Of a stretch of DNA of 64,000 nucleotides, positions 59,012 through 64,000 are shown piece by piece. How positions within the stretch are numbered: position 1 is the stretch's first letter; the number at the start of each line of letters is the position of its first letter. The DNA is from Clavelina lepadiformis (lineage: Eukaryota; Chordata; Ascidiacea; Aplousobranchia; Clavelinidae). Location of the stretch: contig NC_135240.1 of NCBI RefSeq assembly GCF_947623445.1, positions 13,392,001-13,456,000 on the forward strand. Direction: 5' to 3'. Position numbers and translations under genes: made by a program. The notes beneath the pieces were generated by a model. That model was not told the origin of the DNA. It did no database searches and was given only the letters and a program-made list of their open reading frames with translations.

Positions 59012-62000
59012 CTATTTACTACTTACACGAGAAGTTGAATACAGACACGAAGTTTTCATTCCATTCATGGGTTGCGGAATTAGTGCATTCCGTTTAGGTG
59101 TAGAGGATTGCCTGTGCTTTGTTGCACCTAATTTTAAAGATTTTGTGGTGATACCAGCAAACCGTAAGGGAAAATCGTTTTGTTCCTTTGAGTAAGGTGC
59201 GCTTGATGTTCGCTTGATAGTTGTATTTCCCCGCGAGTGACAGCCTTTTCCAGAAGTGCTAGGTGTTGAAGAGCGTTTTGTTGAGAAGCTCCGCGGCCGG
59301 ACATGAAAGGCTTCTCGTTCCACAGTTGGTTGCGAAAGAGGTGTATGCGGTCGTCTTCTTGATGCGTCTTGCTCCGGACCAATCCATGGATTGGGGTTTA
59401 TATAAGAAGGTGTCGGTGTCTCCTTCCTGCGGAGAGCTGGTAAAAACAGTGATTTTAATGTTTGGTGTCAACATATCTTTTAACAAACAATGACTTCATG
59501 AAATGGCAACCAACATTCAGATTCAATGCTACCAATGAAAGCAGTGTTACTTAAAAAAAACTTTCTTGTTTTAGAAATTGCAAAAATTTTGGCTAATCTA
59601 TAGCATAAACAGTTACACATATGGTAATGCTAACCTCCATGCAATGTACTTTACCTGTCCAGCGGTGCTTGCTACCTTCTAACCATTGCTGGTATTTTTC
59701 TTCATTCAGTTTCTTTTTTTCTTCTTTTAGCTGCAATTCTTTCTCTTTTTCCTGCTTAGCCTGCATAGTCAAGCAAAATTTGTTTCAAGCGTTAATGTAT
59801 TAAGAGTTGTGTTCATGGGTGCTTTCAAGTATATCTTATTATAATCAATAGTTGAGAAGATAACATAACATAATTTTGTTAAAATATTCCATTCTTCTGC
59901 CTCCAAAAATGCTGATATAAAATACAATCATCTTTAGGCAGTTGATATGTCTTTTCTGGTAATGGTTTGTTTGCCAACTAACAAAAGTACTGATGGAATT
60001 ACCAACAGATTTTGACAAAAATGCATACGAAAGCTTGACAGTGGTGCAAGAAAACAATTATAAACCACCATAAATGTATACCTTAACTCGTTTTTCTTGT
60101 TCATGTTCATTATACTTCTGCATCCATTTTTTAAAATTATCCTCAGTATCAGACTTTAATTTTGTCTTCTTTTCGCTATCAATTTCTTTTTTGACTTTAT
60201 TTTCACGATGCTTTGCAGCTTTCTCAAGCTTCATCTAAAAAAAATGCTACTGTATATTATATTTACGCAGTCCTGATACAAAGTAATTAGTAAGTAATAA
60301 TATCTTTACCAGAATAATCTTACATCACAAGAAATAGCTGCCTAAAATTAAAATTTGTCTAAAACTGCTAAGTGTTGTAAGTTTGGATCAGCCAATTACC
60401 AAGTAACATTTCAGCTAATATGAATCAAAAAGTATTTACCAAAAGTAATTTTTCTTGAAGCCATTCTTTGTGTCGTTCTTGAGCAGCTTGTGTCTTGGCT
60501 TCTTTTTCCTTATGCTTTAATTTTTCCATTTCAATTTCTTTTTTAGCTTGTATTTTCTGCAAATTAACAAAACCAATACAAAAGTGAGAAAGTAATTTTG
60601 ACCTTTGGAGTTGAGAAATAAGTCATCGCGCACAACTACCGGTAATGCTAAATTATGCCTTGAGCAAGCTTTTTATTAATGAGTTTCTAATGAAACCCGT
60701 ATAGTGTGCAGAGCTGCTTCTTCAAATATCAGTACAAATTGCATGAGTCGCAGACTTTCACTAAGTTGGTGTATATCACTTTGATCTCGACTGAGAGCCT
60801 ATTGTTTTACATATTAACGAGTTTGGTTAAGTTAACTTCACATAGCACACCCCTACCGAATAATTGCTTCCAAATTATTTGCTACAACTACACTACAGTA
60901 GTTTCACCTAACTTTCAACAAACCTACTATGTGCATTTATGGACCCATTTTTATTCATTTTTCACTTCACACTTAGCTGAAAGCGTTTTTTTTCTATTCC
61001 TTCATATTGAACAACTATTGGGAAAAAGCAAAACAAATGCAGTGCGTCGTCCAAATGTCTTTGACAATTGTACCTTGAGAGTTGAAATGGACAGTACATT
61101 ATAGTATAACGGTGGTTCTCAAACCCATGGGGCTGTTAAGCCCATCCAACTACAAATTTCAAAACATAACCTTTTTCAGAATTCCGCAATAAAACAAATT
61201 GCAATCCTATACTCGGATACTATTAGTATAACTAGTAGCATTAGCTGCCAAGCTTGCAGTGAGACAATAAAAGATTAGAATTAGATCAACAAATCACAAT
61301 AATTTGTACTGTTATTATAAAACACGACTTTAAACAGTAGCAAGCAAGCATGTATATAATTAACCCTTTGGACAACTTTTGATGCCAAATGTATGAATTG
61401 TACGAGTTATCAAGAACGATCATCAAATTTCCGATGTCTTAATCGTCCACTTTTTTCTATGAACAAGTAGTCTCTGCAATGGTTGTTAGTTAAAAAGAAA
61501 GACTAGCTCTGCATGGCGAAAGCCGACATGATTGTGGATTATCTGGCACTAAACCGGTCAAACTACTTGTCAACAATAAATTAGTCTATTTTACCCACTA
61601 AAATGCCATAAATTTAGAGTATCAAATGAAATATGAAGAAGTCATAAAAAAGTAAATGGTTTGACAATATATTTCAATTTTTGTAAAATTTATGCAATCT
61701 GTGTAACCAAGATGGATCATGATTTCATCTGTAAAGGTGAAATAGAGTCGTGAGCTATAAAAGCTTGAAAACCACTGTTGTGCAGCAATCGTTAAAGTAC
61801 TTCCAGTCTGCATTCTTCACTTGTTATGGTTTGTATGGTATGTTGATTGGTGTGCTGTGATAATCATTATCCTCGGACTGAGGAGAGTCTTTGCATGATT
61901 TCTCATTGCTAGAGCTTCAGCTATTGAGCTAGGCGAGCTTTTGTGCAAGTTCTGATTAATTATCACACATTTTTTGTTTTTTTATTTTTCATCGCATATT

Positions 62001-63403
62001 GCCCGAATTGAAAACTATTCACAACTCAGAAAGTCCGCTGAACAAGAGCGAGCATAGTTAACGCTTTGCCTTGATTAGTAGGATGGAAGTTGATGTTTAT
62101 TTTCATGATAGAAATGTTCCAGGTGACACTACATATGGACTAGCAAAGCATTTTTGCCTTTATGAATATTACCGATACTAGACCAGGCTCAACAACCAAG
62201 ACTTAGCTCAGTAAGCTGTAGTTTAGCATCTGCTTTCATCAGCACAAATACACCAACTGTAAATTAGGTTAGGCTTAAATAACGCTAGAAAATCTTGTCA
62301 TGCCTACAAATATACTTTAACCATGTTACCTATTTCTTGTCACTCATACACGAAACATTCTATCCATACTTGATCCGAAAACCAGAGTCATGTACATAGT
62401 TTTCACATTGTGACCTGATAACTGCCACTGCATATTTGACATACTTGCCAGTACTTGCCTTACTAGCAGCGGTATATATTTGAAATTTGCATTAATATTT
62501 CATGATGAATGGCAAGGGAATTTAACTTATCAAAAATTATTTGAAACAGTTCAAATTCTAATATCTTAGAAGACGGAGTAGTGATATCTTGATTTACATA
62601 GAGCTAAATTGGTTGCTAAGATTAGCAGGAACAATCATATGTTAATCAATTAACAATTATATGTTACTAATAGCGCTGCAAAGATCAAGGATTAACAGGA
62701 GGGCAGCGTGCCACCAAGTGAATGAAGGGGATGGTTAGATTGAAAAATACATCCTATGTGGTCTTGGTCATTCCGATGTGATAACAAACGTAAAAGATAA
62801 TATAAAATGAATGAGAAGCTAGATGAAATGAGACAATACACCACCCAGAGTGTGTCTGGTCCTTTAGTATATACATTATACGTAGTATGGTGTTCATAAT
62901 CTTTATCCTCAGACTGAGGAAAGCCTTTACACAACTTAAACTAAGCGATGATTTCTCATCACTTGAGCCCTGGTTGCTGAGCTAGCCAAAGGCACACACA
63001 TTATATATATATTTGTTTTTTTGATATTTTTTTTATGTTGTATTGTCCGAATTTGGAACAGTTCATCAGGACCATTGAACAGCTTCTCTTCATTTATGCC
63101 TTGCCCAAGGGCATTAGAATGGTAGTGCCATTCAGTAACGAACGCAAGCGACTTTAATGTAAGCCCCGTGTTCTCCTCAGGTACTGAACCGCCAAAATTT
63201 ATATCAAAGAAGATAAAAATTTACTAACCCTTTCCTTAAACCTTTCTCTTTCAACCTGCAATTTGTTCACAAGCCATTGCTCCCACATAGTAAGATTTGC
63301 TGAATCACTGCTGTTGTGCAGAAGTATGACATCCGAGTCATCTTCTACTGGTCTAAGCGATTTGCCTTTATTGTAAGTAGAAGAAAGACGAGGTGGTAAT
63401 GCC
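59012..63403 (-). CDS. CCDC34: CCDC34-like coiled-coil protein, 5' end beyond the window
   Basis: Minus-strand exons in transcript order are 63403-63229, 60556-60440, 60234-60082, 59760-59655 and 59436-59012 (stop), with GT-AG borders and fitting phases, about 325 residues. The first exon seen has NLTMWEQWLVNKLQVERERF, matching the LTPWEVWFIGKEKEERDRL start of the CCDC34 core. The next three exons are lysine/glutamate-rich coiled coil with the spaced Trp motif HKEWLQ, FKKWMQ and YQQWLEGSKHR (human FQEWLENAKHK). The last exon has SYINPNPW (human AFYNPIPW) and then a basic, Ser/Thr-rich tail. In vertebrates CCDC34 is linked to cilia and sperm flagella; I infer the same setting here. The first visible exon begins in phase 2, so at least one upstream exon lies past 63403, most likely outside the window. 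The 2.7 kb intron holds several repeats. Confidence 0.85.
61110..61777. mobile_element. hAT-like element in CCDC34 intron
   Basis: Left end CGGTGGTTCTCAAACCCATG, right end read inward CAGTGGTTTTCAAGC. These are the hAT CAGTGGTTCTCAA-type ends with one change at the left tip. About 668 bases, non-coding. No target duplication is recognisable, so it is old or the left limit is slightly off. Confidence 0.6.
61850..62090 (+). repeat. Interspersed repeat R2, copy 1
   Basis: This is co-linear with 62885-63125. Matching blocks are ATCCTCGGACTGAGGAGAG, TGATTTCTCATTGCTAGAGC, GAGCTAGGCGAGC, then a T-rich run and ATTGCCCGAATTGAA and GCTTTGCCTTG. Same orientation, roughly 80 percent alike by eye, non-coding. 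Confidence 0.65.
62100..62460 (+). repeat. MITE family P, partial copy 3, in CCDC34 intron
   Basis: Blocks TACCGATACTAGACCAGG, AGCTGTAGTTTAGCATCTGC, CATCAGCACAAATACACC and CAACTGTAAATTAGG match 41165-41300 inside MITE P copy 2 in the same order. The terminal inverted repeats are not evident here. It lies exactly between the two R2 copies. Confidence 0.6.
62885..63125 (+). repeat. Interspersed repeat R2, copy 2
   Basis: Second copy of R2, with blocks ATCCTCAGACTGAGGAAAG, TGATTTCTCATCACTTGAGC, TATTGTCCGAATTTGGAAC and TTATGCCTTGCC. It ends about 100 bases before the first CCDC34 exon seen. Confidence 0.65.
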
Positions 63404-64000
63404 CTAAACAGCAAAAAAGACTATTTTATACTCATGTATGTTAACCTTAAACAGGAACCAATACTTATGGCACAAGCGCCACTATTTTCAAATGTTTAGA
63501 CATACCAAAGTTTCATGTTTGATTTTACATGAATGTTGAACTTTTTTGGCTAATGAAAAAATAAGTTGATTTTGTTTGCTTAGGGTTACTAGCGGAGAAT
63601 CGAAGGAAAATTCTTAAAATGAGTAACTGTTTGAGCTCAGTCCTTTGCGAGCCATCCAGATTAAGTTTCATGACAAAAGTCAAGTAGTCATTGGGAAAAA
63701 TTAGAATGTGCAGGCTGTGTGCCCTACATGAGATGCATAAAGCAGTCAGATATGACATGGCGTGCAGTATGGTCCTTTGCATCATGCTTACATACGACAT
63801 AAGCTGCATACTTTCCTCAATGTTACTCTTGTTTACCTTCACCAGTGAATACACTGATGACTTAAATGGAATGGTTACTACATTGACAAAGGATACAATC
63901 ACAACAACAATAACGATTGAGATTGCCTGACGACTAGGTCATCCATTAGTTCTTTGATATTATTTTCAATCCATAAATGCGGTTTTATTCTCCTGACATT
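63404..64000. other. Intron or 5' region of the CCDC34-like gene
   Basis: No further exon could be recognised. The long minus-strand frame at 63525-63902 lacks coiled-coil or CCDC34 similarity and the plus-strand frame at 63691-63930 is its shadow. The missing 5' exon(s) are presumed outside the window. Confidence 0.4.

Noticed and set aside
63525-63902. 125-codon minus-strand frame as the first CCDC34 exon
   Set aside because: No coiled-coil or CCDC34 similarity, and no join in phase 2 to the exon ending at 63403 could be placed.

Overview
The window is AT-rich metazoan nuclear DNA. Introns are mostly short (about 70-600 bases), CpG is present, and the genes are chordate-like: a KCNQ2-5-type potassium channel, SLC5A8/12-like transporters, ketohexokinase and CCDC34. 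The spacing between these genes is filled with hAT-type and inverted-repeat DNA transposon remnants. This pattern best fits an invertebrate chordate, most likely an ascidian tunicate such as Ciona. That is inference from gene content and compactness; no species-diagnostic marker was seen.

Layout. 1-18.2 kb is gene-poor. It holds a broken copy of a multi-copy uncharacterised protein family (832-2037), a tRNA-Ala(AGC) gene on the minus strand (3501-3573), a tRNA-derived SINE, three copies of an unclassified interspersed repeat, and several hAT elements. One hAT (10554-11985) has a perfect 8-base target duplication and a tandemly duplicated BED-finger exon. 18.3-21.7 kb holds ketohexokinase: a truncated duplicate with only the last two exons, then an intact seven-exon gene. 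21.7-28.7 kb is a 7 kb stretch without recognisable genes. 28.7-43.9 kb is one large KCNQ gene. 44.7-55.7 kb is a head-to-tail pair of 13-exon sodium-coupled solute transporters of the SLC5A8/SLC5A12 type. 56.3-57.7 kb is a foldback element with arms of short tandem repeats and a 9-base target duplication. 59.0-63.4 kb, minus strand, is the 3' part of a CCDC34-like coiled-coil gene whose first exon(s) lie beyond the window.

The main result is the structure of the KCNQ gene. Two separate sets of 5' exons (28706-30676 and 32332-33369) each encode a different cytoplasmic N-terminus but a homologous pre-S1 segment. Both end in phase 2 and align residue for residue where they join the single shared S1 exon at 33904. 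This predicts two promoters and two channel isoforms of about 1025 and 1172 residues, produced by an old internal duplication of the N-terminal exons. I assembled exons by hand from splice consensus, phase and family similarity; boundaries are predictions. The genes do not form an operon or pathway, but the two SLC5 genes are clear tandem duplicates, as are the two ketohexokinase loci.
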